A DNA stretch of 64,000 nt, taken from the NCBI RefSeq assembly GCF_001704275.1, contig NZ_CP011533.1, forward strand, positions 1,922,001 through 1,986,000, written 5' to 3'. This document shows, in pieces, positions 26,801 to 34,686 of the stretch. Within the stretch, counting starts at the first letter, position 1, and each line of letters starts with the position of its first letter. Source of the stretch: Streptomyces noursei ATCC 11455. Lineage in GTDB: Bacteria > Actinomycetota > Actinomycetes > Streptomycetales > Streptomycetaceae. The notes under the pieces were generated by a model. The model was not told the origin of the DNA, ran no database searches, and saw only the letters and a list, made by a program, of their open reading frames with translations. A program made the position numbers and the translations under genes.

Positions 26801-27074
26801 GGCCCGGGTGTTCGGCGCGGAGCGCGACCTGGGGACGCTGGAGGTGGGCAAGCTCGCCGATATGACGCTGGTGGACGGCGATCCGTTCCGGGACATCGGC
26901 GCGCTGGTGCGGACGTCGGCGGTACTCAAGGGCGGGCGGCTGTACGAGCAGCGGGCGTTGGTGGAGTCGTTCCCGGCGCCCGGTGGGCCGGCGGTGCGCG
27001 CGGCGGCGGGCACCGACTGGCTGGCGGTGGGGCGGCAGCAGCGCCGCGAGTCCTGCTGCGACATCGGCCACTGA
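23850..27074 (+). CDS. Tat-exported amidohydrolase with N-terminal TolB/PD40 beta-propeller
   Basis: Large secreted enzyme, 1074 residues, TTG start with AGGAGG four bases upstream. The twin-arginine signal is SPLSRRRFLQGTASAAA. Residues about 60-620 contain repeated propeller blades with the PD40 consensus (RPVYSPDGRRIAVCAY, GPAWSPDGTRIAFASE and six or so more). An amidohydrolase barrel follows: metal site DAHTHPW, probable metal-bridging Lys in FVKTYVRAPG, His in RSGSHLLSP and LEFGHAVSA, and terminal Asp in LVALGTDQPLVP. The combination is known in secreted Xaa-Pro or isoaspartyl-like dipeptidase relatives; substrate unknown. It is followed by its own terminator, so it is monocistronic. Confidence 0.85.
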   Translation: MDTTDRPEHTPAPRSPLSRRRFLQGTASAAATAGLVGVAAPEAVALPAAPAGTPAAGAAAGLSFTAATNGSATLAPSGDHLVAEVQNVLWSLPRQGGAARALTPPDLEPTRPVYSPDGRRIAVCAYRGGNFHLWALAPDGSGLTQLTDGPWDDRGPAWSPDGTRIAFASERGGDAVKGSPYRIWVLEVASGRLTRVTGLSGQDGPHQGGAWEDFDPCWSPDGARIVFVRGRLGDTALESRTVASVPADGRGAVRIEHTETAAAQVMVPALSPAGRLAYLRVTDAPGSTCTLVVDGAAVAVDGDVEPVPPRWVSRDALLVTVGGQFRIVRPDAPRRAETIPFAAQLPLDRPRYRVKDYGFERTTAGPVRGIHLPALSPDSRLVAFAALNSLWVAPTSGGGAPRRITAAAATRYVLAPSWSRDGRALVYADDRDGLFAVRRRELASGAETVLASGGRVQPALSPDGGQLATLDMMGNLAVRTLADGTEKVLAAPMGAGGLPGRPSWSPDGRHLALCDRNRLNRRFREGYNVIRIVDAETGKDRLYQVAEHVSIADRYDSGPVWSPDGKWLAVIAESALWVLPVRPDGTPDGAPRQLTEEAADHPSWSGDSGTLLYLSAGKLRLVPVSGGAPRTVPVALERRPARARDTVVHAGRFWDGTGETVREDVDVVVREGRITAVEPHRASRAGAARRVDAGDRTVLPGLWDAHTHPWQVTYGGRQTALQLAYGITTTVSCGGFSYEQARLREALAAGVLAGPRLLTCGELLDGGRVAYSMGRAHRTEAGLRRSLARGAALDWDFVKTYVRAPGWVVAEAARFAHERLGVRSGSHLLSPGVQLGQDLTTHLQATQRLEFGHAVSASGHAYEDVENVYTAGGLHMLATPFSASPLIGEDPALAEDVRVSRLMPPWDGAVVRENAGRRPTPEQLAAIGTEVGVYRRVLDGGGLVALGTDQPLVPVGLSLHLALRALHRGGLSVVEALRTATVLPARVFGAERDLGTLEVGKLADMTLVDGDPFRDIGALVRTSAVLKGGRLYEQRALVESFPAPGGPAVRAAAGTDWLAVGRQQRRESCCDIGH

Positions 27075-27094
27075 CGGCCGGGAGGCGAGGGGTT

Positions 27095-27126
27095 GGCGCG
27101 GCTCCGGGAGGGTTCGGAGCCGCGCC
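27095..27126 (+). terminator. Hairpin terminator after the propeller amidohydrolase
   Basis: Twelve-bp perfect arms (GGCGCGGCTCCG and complement) with an 8-base loop, 21 bases after the stop. Confidence 0.8.
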
Positions 27127-27349
27127 GCACCGCGCCCCGGGGCGGGGGTTGTGCGGCGCATCCGCGCGCTCCAAGTGCGCGTATGAATGCGCCGGTCCGA
27201 TGTTTTGCGCGCCCCGGAGCTGGTATTCCAACGGGTATCGCACGCAGTGAGCGATAGATTACTGTCCGGTACGATCAGGCGGCACCGCCCGCGCCACCCC
27301 GTGGAAGGGGAGCGGCCAGCACGCGGAAGTTCGCGCAGGAGGGCTCGTC

Positions 27350-28600
27350 TTGCATCGCTACTTCACCGATCAGCGGCATGAGGCGCTCCGGCGCCGGGTG
27401 CGGGATTTCGCCGAGCGCGAGGTCCGGCCCCGGATCGCCGAGCTGGAGGCGCGACGCGTCGCCTGCCCCGACCTCTCGCGGCTGATTGCCCGTCAGGGCT
27501 GGATCGGTGCGACGGTGGACCGTGCCTACGGCGGGATGGGCGCCGGGCACGTCGCCAAGACGCTGATCATCGAGGAGCTGTCGCGGGTGAGTGCCGCGAT
27601 GGGCGCCATGGTGCAGGCGTCCCAGCTGGGCGTGGCGAAGATCGTCCACTTCGGCAGCGAGGAGCAGAAGAAGACCTGGCTGCCGGCGGTCGCGTCCGGC
27701 GACTGCCTGCCGACCATCGCGGTCACCGAACCGCAGTCCGGTGGGCACGTCCTGGGCATGGCCTCCACCGCGGTCCGCGACGGCGACGACTACGTCCTCA
27801 ACGGCCGGAAGAGCTATGTCGGCAACAGCCACGTCGGAGATCTGCACGGGGTGGTGGTGCGCACCGGCGAGGGTTCGAAGGGCCTGTCGGCGTTCCTCGT
27901 GGAGTCCGGCACCCCTGGTTTCCGGGTCGGCCCGCAGCGGCCCGCGATGGGCCTGCACGGCTTCAGCTTCGGCGAGTTGTTCTTCGACGACTGCCGGGTG
28001 CCGGCGACGCACCTGCTGGGACGGGAGGGCGACGGGCTGGCCGTGGCGTACTCCTCCAGCATGCTGTACGGGCGGCCGAATCTGACGGCGGTCTCGCTCG
28101 GCATCCACCAGGCCGCCCTGGACGAGACCACGGCGTTCTGCACCGAGCGGCGGCGCTACGGCGAGCCGCTGGCGGAACTGCCGAACATCAAGCTGAAGTT
28201 GGGCCGGATCCAGTCCCGGTTGCTGCTGGCCCGGCTGTCCGCGTACCACGCGGTGCACCTGCTGGACCAGGGGCTGGCCTGCGATGCGGAGCTGATGAAC
28301 GCCAAGTTGGTGAATGTGGAGTCGGCGCTGGAGTCCGCGCGGGACGCGATGGACATCCACGCCGCCTGTGGACTGTTCACCGACCGGCCGGTGGAACGTT
28401 TCCTGCGCGACGCGCACCACATCTTCGCGCCGGCCGGCACCTCCGACATCCAGCTGTTGCGGCTGGGCGAGTTGGCGCTGGGACAGGGGAAGGGCGAGTG
28501 GTCGGGCCGGCTCGCGGAGCTGCTGCGGCCGGCGTCGGCGGACTGGTCGGAGGAGGACGGGCTGCCCGGTGGGCGGGAGGCGCTGGCCCGGGTGTCCTGA
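27350..28600 (+). CDS. Acyl-CoA dehydrogenase-like flavoprotein lacking the usual catalytic Glu
   Basis: 416 residues with the full acyl-CoA dehydrogenase fold: FAD/substrate segments AVTEPQSGGHVLGMASTAV and NGRKSYVGNSHVGDL, then a helical carboxy-terminal domain. At the position of the catalytic base (usually YEGT) it has FAPAGTSDIQLLR, so Ala362 replaces Glu. This occurs in family members with other chemistry or with the base elsewhere, including some in specialised metabolism such as the glyceryl/hydroxymalonyl-ACP dehydrogenases. TTG 27350 has AGGAGG seven bases upstream. It stands alone between terminators, so partner genes do not reveal the substrate. Confidence 0.8.
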   Translation: MHRYFTDQRHEALRRRVRDFAEREVRPRIAELEARRVACPDLSRLIARQGWIGATVDRAYGGMGAGHVAKTLIIEELSRVSAAMGAMVQASQLGVAKIVHFGSEEQKKTWLPAVASGDCLPTIAVTEPQSGGHVLGMASTAVRDGDDYVLNGRKSYVGNSHVGDLHGVVVRTGEGSKGLSAFLVESGTPGFRVGPQRPAMGLHGFSFGELFFDDCRVPATHLLGREGDGLAVAYSSSMLYGRPNLTAVSLGIHQAALDETTAFCTERRRYGEPLAELPNIKLKLGRIQSRLLLARLSAYHAVHLLDQGLACDAELMNAKLVNVESALESARDAMDIHAACGLFTDRPVERFLRDAHHIFAPAGTSDIQLLRLGELALGQGKGEWSGRLAELLRPASADWSEEDGLPGGREALARVS

Positions 28601-28630
28601 GGGACGGGCGCCCGGCGGGCCGGATGCGTC

Positions 28631-28654
28631 GGGCGGCGCTCCGCGGCGCCGCCC
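28631..28654. terminator. Convergent hairpin terminator
   Basis: GGGCGGCGC / GCGCCGCCC with a 6-base loop between the dehydrogenase-like gene and the last gene of the conservon operon. Confidence 0.7.
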
Positions 28655-28706
28655 GGGCGCGGGCCCCGGCCGGCCGTCGGGCCTCCGGGGCCGCGGGCGC
28701 GCCCGG

Positions 28707-29366
28707 TCAGGAGGCGTCGGCCTCCCGCTGCCGCTGCTCCATCTCGTGGATCAGCGCGACGAGTTCGGCGGCGAACGCCTTGATGGTGTGCAGTCCCTCG
28801 CGTCCCCAGGGCCGGGGTTCGCGGTCGATGACGCACACGGTGCCCAGGGTCGTCCCGGTGTGGTCGATCAGCGGAGCGCCCAGGTAGGTGCGGATGCCGA
28901 GCTCGTCGACGACCGGGTTGCCGGCGAACCGCGGGTAGTCGCAGACGTCCTCCAGGACGAGCGCCTTGCGCCGCACCACGACGTACGGGCAGTAGCCGTG
29001 GTCCCGGGCCATGATCCGCTCCGGGCGGCCGCTGGGCGGCGCTGGGCCCAGCTCGACGGAGGTGTCGAGGTCGGGGGCGTAGAGACCGGCGAAGTACTGC
29101 TCGTGCTCGTCGATGAAGTTGACCATGGCGTAGGGGGTGTTGGTGGTCCGGGCGAGCCTGCGCGCGAACTGGTCGAACGCGGGCAGCGGGTTCTTGCCGA
29201 TGCCCAGCTCGCGCAGCCGGGCCACCCGGGCCGGCGCCTCGTGGTCCTCCGGGGTGATCAGCAGCCGGCGCGTCAAGTCGTCCGTGAGGTGGGGAAGTTC
29301 GGACGAGGGATAGCGCCAGGACGGATAGCGCGAGGGGAACGGGAAGCGTGCGGAGGGGACGTTCAT
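28707..29366 (-). CDS. GAF domain protein of the conservon operon
   Basis: 219 residues. After a 55-residue leader the GAF fold spans about 60-205, with FDQFARRLARTTNTPYAMVN, HGYCPYVVVRRKALVLEDV (a possible ligand Cys) and GAPLIDHTGTTLGTVCVID. It likely binds a small effector or redox cofactor and feeds into the CvnA-D signalling complex (inference). Its ATG shares four bases (ATGA) with the stop of cvnD, so translation is coupled. It is the last gene of the operon. Confidence 0.8.
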   Translation of the reverse strand: MNVPSARFPFPSRYPSWRYPSSELPHLTDDLTRRLLITPEDHEAPARVARLRELGIGKNPLPAFDQFARRLARTTNTPYAMVNFIDEHEQYFAGLYAPDLDTSVELGPAPPSGRPERIMARDHGYCPYVVVRRKALVLEDVCDYPRFAGNPVVDELGIRTYLGAPLIDHTGTTLGTVCVIDREPRPWGREGLHTIKAFAAELVALIHEMEQRQREADAS

Positions 29367-29986
29367 GACGGCTCCGGGGTGGAGGTGAGGACAGGTGAGG
29401 AGAGGAGGTGGGCGACGAGGGACAGCAGGACCTGGGTGCCGGAGGCGCACTGGCGGGCGTCGCAGAGCACGACCGGGATCTCCGGGGCGAGATCCAGGGC
29501 GGCCCGTACCTCTTCGGGCCCGTAGTGGTGGCCGCCGTCGAACTCGTTGACGGCGACGACGAACTGGATGCCGCGCCCCTCGAAGAAGTCGACCGCGGCG
29601 AAGCACTGGTCCAGCCGCCGGGTGTCGGCGAGCACCACCGCGCCGAGCGCACCGTGGGACAGTTCCTCCCACAGGAACCAGAAGCGGTGCTGCCCGGGCG
29701 TGCCGAAGAGGTAGAGGACGTGCTCCGGGCCGAGGGTGATCCGGCCGAAGTCCATGGCGACGGTCGTGGTCGTCTTGTCCGCGACGCCGGCCAGGTCGTC
29801 GGTGCCGACGCTTATCTGGGTGATGAGCTCCTCGGTGTTGAGCGGTGCGATCTCGCTGACCGCGCCGACGAAGGTGGTCTTGCCAACCCCGAACCCGCCC
29901 GCGACCAGGACCTTCACCGCGGTGGGGAAGGAGTCGGCCTCGGGGTCCCCGGGGAGCCGGGCATCAGAGTCGTTGACGAAGTCCAT
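29363..29986 (-). CDS. cvnD: Conservon GTP-binding protein CvnD
   Basis: Ras/MglA-like small GTPase, 207 residues. P-loop GGFGVGKTT (30-38) for nucleotide phosphate, switch-II-like FGTPGQHRFWFLWEEL with the DxxG position as GTPG, and the base-recognition region VVAVNEFDG. In Streptomyces conservons the four proteins CvnA-D form a membrane-associated complex resembling eukaryotic G-protein receptors and affect development and antibiotic onset. Start ATG 29986 lies inside the end of cvnC (23-base overlap) and has GGAGGCGG upstream. Confidence 0.9.
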   Translation of the reverse strand: MDFVNDSDARLPGDPEADSFPTAVKVLVAGGFGVGKTTFVGAVSEIAPLNTEELITQISVGTDDLAGVADKTTTTVAMDFGRITLGPEHVLYLFGTPGQHRFWFLWEELSHGALGAVVLADTRRLDQCFAAVDFFEGRGIQFVVAVNEFDGGHHYGPEEVRAALDLAPEIPVVLCDARQCASGTQVLLSLVAHLLSSPVLTSTPEPS

Positions 29987-30374
29987 GCAGCACCGCCTCC
30001 AGCAGGGCACGGTCGGTACGGGGGGCGGGCCCGGCCGAGACGGCCGAGGGGGTTCGCGCGGTGAGCGCTCCGCAGTCGACGAGGTCGGCGAGGAGCACCT
30101 TGGTGACCACGGCGGGCAGCCGGACGTGCGCAGCGACCTCGGCGACCGGGACGGGCCGGCCGCACAGCCCCAACACCCGGTCGTATTCCGGCCCTTGGAG
30201 GCCGGCGGGTCGCCGTCCGGTCGCCCGCACCATGGTCATCAGATCGAAGTGCGCCGTGGGGCGGGTGCGGCCCCTGCTGACGGTGTACGGGCGGACCAGC
30301 CGGCCCGCCACGTCGTCGACCCACGGTGCGTCCGGGCCGGGCGACCGCTGCCGGCGGGGCAGGGCAACGGTCAA
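29964..30374 (-). CDS. cvnC: Conservon DUF742 protein CvnC
   Basis: 136 residues of the DUF742 family. The conserved opening WVDDVAGRLVRPYTVSRGRT and the winged-helix-like RLPAVVTKVLLADLVDCGAL are seen. No ATG or GTG fits the family length; a TTG at 30374 overlaps the cvnB stop as TTGA and gives the usual 18-20 residues before the conserved block, so I chose it. It acts with CvnA, B and D. Confidence 0.85.
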   Translation of the reverse strand: MTVALPRRQRSPGPDAPWVDDVAGRLVRPYTVSRGRTRPTAHFDLMTMVRATGRRPAGLQGPEYDRVLGLCGRPVPVAEVAAHVRLPAVVTKVLLADLVDCGALTARTPSAVSAGPAPRTDRALLEAVLHGLRQRL

Positions 30375-30820
30375 CGGCCACCCGCCGGGGCCTGGTGGCG
30401 CGGGGGCGTCGCCAGGTACGGCCGGACGCTCTTGACCAGCATCCCCATCTCGTAGCCGAGCACGCCGGCGTCGGCCTCGCGGGAGGCGAGGACGGCCAGG
30501 CACGCGCCGGACCCGGCGGCGGCGACGAAGAGGAAGGTCTGCTCCATCTCGACGACGACCTGGAGGATGTCGCTGCCCTCCCCGAAGCGGGAACCGGCGC
30601 TTCGGGCGAGCGAGTACAGGCCGGAGGAGAGCGCCGCCATGTGGTCGGCGACGTCCGGTTCGAAGCCGTGGGATGCCTTGACCAGGCCGTCGGCGGAGAG
30701 CAGGACGGCGCTGCGGGTGTGCGGTACCCGTTGGACGAGTCCGGTCAGCAGCCAGGAAAGGTCGGTGTGCTGATTGCCGCGGAACTCCGCGGGCGCCTGC
30801 GTGCGCACTTCACTCACCAT
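30371..30820 (-). CDS. cvnB: Conservon roadblock/LC7 protein CvnB
   Basis: 149 residues with one roadblock/LC7 domain: LSWLLTGLVQRVPHTRSAVL, SADGLVKASHGFEPDVADHM and LFVAAAGSGACLAVLASREA are characteristic. Roadblock proteins are GTPase-activating or scaffold partners of MglA-type GTPases such as CvnD. Start ATG 30820 overlaps the cvnA stop by 11 bases; GTG 30817 is an alternative. Confidence 0.9.
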   Translation of the reverse strand: MVSEVRTQAPAEFRGNQHTDLSWLLTGLVQRVPHTRSAVLLSADGLVKASHGFEPDVADHMAALSSGLYSLARSAGSRFGEGSDILQVVVEMEQTFLFVAAAGSGACLAVLASREADAGVLGYEMGMLVKSVRPYLATPPRHQAPAGGR

Positions 30821-32804
30821 GGTGGGGGTCGTCTCCTCGGGGGCGGGCCATCGGGGCGTCGTGATCAGGGGCAAGGAGCGGTTCGGGGTCTCCGGGGCTG
30901 CCGGGGATGCCGTCCTGGCCCGGGGTGGTGGCAGGAGCGGGGGCAAGGTGGCCGGCGGCGGCGAGGCCGGCCGCGTAGCTGGGGTCGCCGCGGCTGAAGC
31001 CGCGCTGGTAGGCGGCCATCAGGTTGGGGTCGTGGAGGCGGTCGGGGCCGGTGCGGAGCGGCGGCGGGGGAACGTCGCGCAACTGGGGGGCGATGTGGGC
31101 CTGCTTGACGCGGCGCGGCAGCCGGGGGCGGGCGACGTCGTCGAGGGGCGGCGGCGGGGGCGGCAGGACCACCGGCCCCGGGTCGGCGGGGTGCCCGCCG
31201 CCGAGCGGTGCCCCGGTCGGGCCGTCGGGTGCGCCGGAACCGTGCTGCGGGGCGTTGGCGGCGGCCTCGACGCTGGCGGCGGTGGCCGAGGCCGGGGTGC
31301 GGACGATGCGCCGGCGGGTGGGACGGGCGTCGATGCCGGTGCCGGTGCCGGTGGGGAGGACACCGACCGCGGCGGCGAGGGCGTCGGTGTCGGTGTCGGC
31401 GGCGGGCACCGCCTGGGCGGGGGTGCCCGCGTCGGACGGGGCCGGGCCGGCGGCGGCCTCTCGGCGGTCGGGGACGTCGTCGAACCGGTCGCCGTAGGGC
31501 CGTTGGCCGCGCCCGGGACCCGGATCGAGTTGCTCGTCCTCGTCCTCCATGCCGTCCGGGAACTCCTCGCGGGTCTCGGCCGAGTTGGCGCCCAGCAGCT
31601 CCGGCGGGACGATCACGACGGCCTGGACGCCGCCGTAGATGCTGCTCTGGAGCCGCACCAGGAGGCCGTGCCGCTGGGCGAGCGAGGAGACCACGTAGAG
31701 GCCGATCCGGCCGTCGTCCAGGAGCTCGGTGAGGTCGATCCGCTCGGGGTCGGCCAGCAGCCGGTTCATCTGCTCCTGTTCCTCGGGCGACATGCCCAGG
31801 CCGCGGTCCTCGACCTCGACGGCGAGCCCCGCGGTGACGTGCCGGGCCCGCACCGTGACCGGCGTCTCCGGGTCGGAGAACTCGGTGGCGTTCTCGACGA
31901 GTTCGGCGAGCAGGTGCACGACGTCGGCGACGGCGTGCCCGCGCAGGGTGCCCTCGAAGGGCGACACCAGCTTGATCCGGGTGTACTGCTCGACCTCGGC
32001 GGTGGAGGAGCGGACGACCTCGGTCAGGGTGATCGGGCGGGTCCACTGGCGGCGGGTGATGGCGCCGCCGAGGACGGCGAGGTTCTCGGCGTGCCGGCGG
32101 ATCCGGGTGGCCAGGTGGTCGATGACGAACAGGCCCTTGAGCAGGTCCGGGTCCTCGACCTGGTGCTCCATCTCGTCCAGGGTCAGGATCTGGCGGTGGA
32201 CCAGGGACTGCAGGCGCCGGGCGAGGTTGACGAAGACCTCCAGCTTCTGCTGGTTGCCGGTGGCGTCGCTGCGGACGATGCCCACCGCCTCGATGAGCGC
32301 GGCCTCGGCGGCCCGGCCGGTGGCGGCGACCTCGTGGGCGAGCCGGCCCAGGGCGTCGCCGCCGGGCTCCGCCAGCGGCTCCCGGTCGTCGGGGGGCCGC
32401 AGCCACTCGTCGTTGCGCACCCGGTCCAGGAGGTCGGCGAGGTCGGTCTGGGCGCGGGCGCACACCTGGCGCAGCTGCCCGCAGCGGCGCGCCAGACCGC
32501 GTGCCTCGGCGCTGCCCGCCAGGCCGCCGAGCAGGACGATGGCGCAGACCACGGCGAGGCCGCCGGCCAGCACCGCCCACTCGCGGCCGGTGAGCCGGGC
32601 GCCGCCGCTGCGCACCACGAACGCGGCGACGCCCGCGCAGACGACGGCCGCGAGCAGGGCGGGGACGGCGGCGAGCCGGATCAGGCGGGACCGTATGGCA
32701 GCGTCGGACACCGGCTCCGGGAAGGCCGCCCGGCCGTGCCGTCCCCCACGGGACCTGGGAGTCTCCGGGGACGTCTCGGTCCTCTGCGGGGTAGCGGTAG
32801 GCAT
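30810..32804 (-). CDS. cvnA: Conservon sensor histidine-kinase-like protein CvnA
   Basis: 664-residue membrane sensor. Two transmembrane helices (about 42-64 and 74-97) with a very short loop, a helical segment with the His-bearing VIDHLATRIRRHAENLA (His230), and an HATPase domain from about 295 with LAELVENATEFS (Asn305), EDRGLGMSPEE and GRIGLYVVSSLAQRHG. A long Pro/Ala-rich disordered tail (about 440-664) contains a PPPPPP run. ATG 32804 has GGAGGG seven bases upstream. No response regulator is adjacent, as usual in conservons, where output runs through CvnB-D. Confidence 0.9.
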   Translation of the reverse strand: MPTATPQRTETSPETPRSRGGRHGRAAFPEPVSDAAIRSRLIRLAAVPALLAAVVCAGVAAFVVRSGGARLTGREWAVLAGGLAVVCAIVLLGGLAGSAEARGLARRCGQLRQVCARAQTDLADLLDRVRNDEWLRPPDDREPLAEPGGDALGRLAHEVAATGRAAEAALIEAVGIVRSDATGNQQKLEVFVNLARRLQSLVHRQILTLDEMEHQVEDPDLLKGLFVIDHLATRIRRHAENLAVLGGAITRRQWTRPITLTEVVRSSTAEVEQYTRIKLVSPFEGTLRGHAVADVVHLLAELVENATEFSDPETPVTVRARHVTAGLAVEVEDRGLGMSPEEQEQMNRLLADPERIDLTELLDDGRIGLYVVSSLAQRHGLLVRLQSSIYGGVQAVVIVPPELLGANSAETREEFPDGMEDEDEQLDPGPGRGQRPYGDRFDDVPDRREAAAGPAPSDAGTPAQAVPAADTDTDALAAAVGVLPTGTGTGIDARPTRRRIVRTPASATAASVEAAANAPQHGSGAPDGPTGAPLGGGHPADPGPVVLPPPPPPLDDVARPRLPRRVKQAHIAPQLRDVPPPPLRTGPDRLHDPNLMAAYQRGFSRGDPSYAAGLAAAGHLAPAPATTPGQDGIPGSPGDPEPLLAPDHDAPMARPRGDDPHHGE

Positions 32805-33216
32805 GGGCGCCCTCCGGATCGGCCGTTGGCAGTTCACGGAGCACGCACGCTAGTTGTTGCGGGGGTGGGGTTCGGACCCCCTTCGGGGTTTCGCTACCCC
32901 GCGCCACCTCCTTGAGGAGGCACCCTCCGCACGGAAGTGCGAAAAGATCCGAACTCCCGTACAGAAAAAGGCCGTTGAGGAAGGGAACATTCGCCTCAAC
33001 CGCACCACGGCCCCCGCCTCGCCACGGGAGTTCCCCAAGGTCCGACCCCACCACGACAGCCCGCCCCCGGCCACCCCTGCCCACCCTGACGCGCTGCGCG
33101 CGAGGGGGGCAGCACTGTACTCACTTGACGCCGACACCGACCGTGCGGCGGTCTCGGGCGCGCCCCTGACCCGACGTCCGCGGAACGCCGGTGCGCTGCC
33201 GCTGCCGCAGCGACGA
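32805..33216. other. Conservon promoter region and intergenic DNA
   Basis: 412 bases without a supported gene. On the minus strand TAGCGT (32852-32847) fits a -10 element about 36 bases upstream of the cvnA ribosome binding site region. Small overlapping hairpins lie at 32874-32900 (ACCCC/GGGGT) and CCTCC-TTGA-GGAGG near 32907-32920. The rest is the downstream flank of the metallo-beta-lactamase gene; no strong terminator for it was found. Confidence 0.4.
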
Positions 33217-34395
33217 CTACCGCTCGGCCACCAGCTCCTGCCGGTCGGCCGAGAGCACCGGCGGCCATGCCGGCCAGCCGTGCGCGGGCGGCACGGCGAC
33301 CGCCCGCCACCACGGATACGGAGCCGGCGGGTCGGCCGGCTCGAACGGCTTGCCCGGCACCGGGGTCACCACACGGGCACCCGACCGGTGACCGGCGTAC
33401 AGGGTCCGCTCCCCCGGCTCGGCCCAGGGATGCGGGGCGAGGTTGAACGTCCCCCAGTGGATCGGCATCATCACACCGACGGACGGGTCGCCCTGTTGCA
33501 GGTCGCGGTGGGCCCGCATGCCCTCCTCCGGAGTCATGTGGATGTCGGGCCAGAAGTCCGAGTACGCGCCGATCTGGATCATCGTCGCGTCGAACGGGCC
33601 GTGCGCCGCGCCGATCTCGGCGAAACCGGAGAAGTATCCGGTGTCGCCGCTGTGGAAGATGCGGTGCTCGGGACCGGCGACCACCCAGGAGGCCCACAGG
33701 GTGTGCTGGGGGCCGCGCAGACCGCGACCGCAGAAGTGCTGGGCCGGCGTGGCGGTGAGGGTGAGCCCGCCGACCCGGGTCGACTCGTGCCAGTCCAGCT
33801 CGGTGATCCGCGCCGCGGGTACGCCCCAGAACTCCAGGTCGGCGCCGATGCCGAGCGGCACGACGAAGACCGCGCCGGACTCGGCCAGGCCCTTGACGGT
33901 GGGCATGTCGAGGTGGTCGTAGTGATCGTGCGAGATCACCACGACGTCGACCGGCGGCAGCTCCGCCAGCTCCACCGGCACCGGATGCAGCCGCTTGGGC
34001 CCGGCCCAGCCGAACGGTGAGCAGCGCTCGCCCCAGACCGGGTCGAAGAGCACCCGCCGCCCGTCGATCTCGGCGAGCACACTGGAGTGTCCCGTCCAGG
34101 TGAGCCGGAGCCCGGAGGCGGGCGGGCGGCCCCAGTCCTCGGCGGTCGGGCGGTGCACCGGGATCCGTCCGACCGGCGCCCGCCGCAGCCGCCCCTCCCG
34201 ATGGAGCTGTGTGCGCGCCATCGGCAGCGCGGCACCGCGCAGCAGCTGCCGGGTGGGGGCCGGATTGCGGAACTGACCGTCCACGAACTGCGGCGATCTG
34301 CGCATCCTCGCCAGCCGCTCCCCCTTCGGCTCGGCGCCGAAGCTCGCGGGGCGCAGCGCGCTCAGGCGCGTGGGGCGGGGTCGGGATGCGGTCAC
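33217..34395 (-). CDS. Metallo-beta-lactamase fold hydrolase (NAPE-PLD / UlaG-like)
   Basis: 392 residues. The zinc motif is SHDHYDHLD (His156, His158, Asp160, His161), with later ligands in TPAQHFCGRG, HSGDTGYFSG and MPIHWGTFNL. The Trp-rich opening TWTGHSSVLAEIDGRRVLFDPVW is typical of the NAPE-phospholipase-D-like branch, which acts on phosphodiesters. GTG 34395 has GGAGG three bases upstream. No transmembrane helix. It is a stand-alone gene, with a strong terminator upstream separating it from the flavoprotein gene. Substrate unknown. Confidence 0.85.
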   Translation of the reverse strand: MTASRPRPTRLSALRPASFGAEPKGERLARMRRSPQFVDGQFRNPAPTRQLLRGAALPMARTQLHREGRLRRAPVGRIPVHRPTAEDWGRPPASGLRLTWTGHSSVLAEIDGRRVLFDPVWGERCSPFGWAGPKRLHPVPVELAELPPVDVVVISHDHYDHLDMPTVKGLAESGAVFVVPLGIGADLEFWGVPAARITELDWHESTRVGGLTLTATPAQHFCGRGLRGPQHTLWASWVVAGPEHRIFHSGDTGYFSGFAEIGAAHGPFDATMIQIGAYSDFWPDIHMTPEEGMRAHRDLQQGDPSVGVMMPIHWGTFNLAPHPWAEPGERTLYAGHRSGARVVTPVPGKPFEPADPPAPYPWWRAVAVPPAHGWPAWPPVLSADRQELVAER

Positions 34396-34623
34396 GGCAC
34401 CTCCATGGTCGGGGCAGTCGCGAAGTGAACGGACCGCGCGAACGCTGGGTTCCGGCACCGCCGGGCCGCCCTGCGGGACCCCGGCTCCGGCGCCGGCACT
34501 CTCCGGGGCAAACGGCCCGGCCGGCCGATGCATTCCCGGCCCGGGACGACGGATGCGCGGACGTGCCTACGACCGGATGACCGGGAGCGCCGGTTCAAGA
34601 CACCCGTTCGGGTGAAGGGAAGG

Positions 34624-34683
34624 CGGGTCAGCGGACCCAGTGGGCAGCCCGGCGCGGGGTCGCCCACCGGGTCCGCTGACCCG
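34624..34683 (-). terminator. Long hairpin terminator after the flavoprotein gene
   Basis: Fifteen perfect base pairs (34624-34638 with 34669-34683), one mismatch, then six more pairs around a 16-base loop. It starts three bases after the stop codon at 34687 and is the strongest terminator-like stem in this part of the window. Confidence 0.85.
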
Positions 34684-34686
34684 TTG

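Noticed and set aside
23451..27161. Long minus-strand frame opposite the beta-propeller amidohydrolase
   Set aside because: Arg/Pro/His-rich shadow without domains; the plus strand has a Tat signal, propeller repeats and metal motifs.
28707..32804. Conservon A protein plus GTPase as an ordinary two-component system
   Set aside because: No response regulator is present and the B-C-D genes match roadblock, DUF742 and MglA-like families in conservon order.
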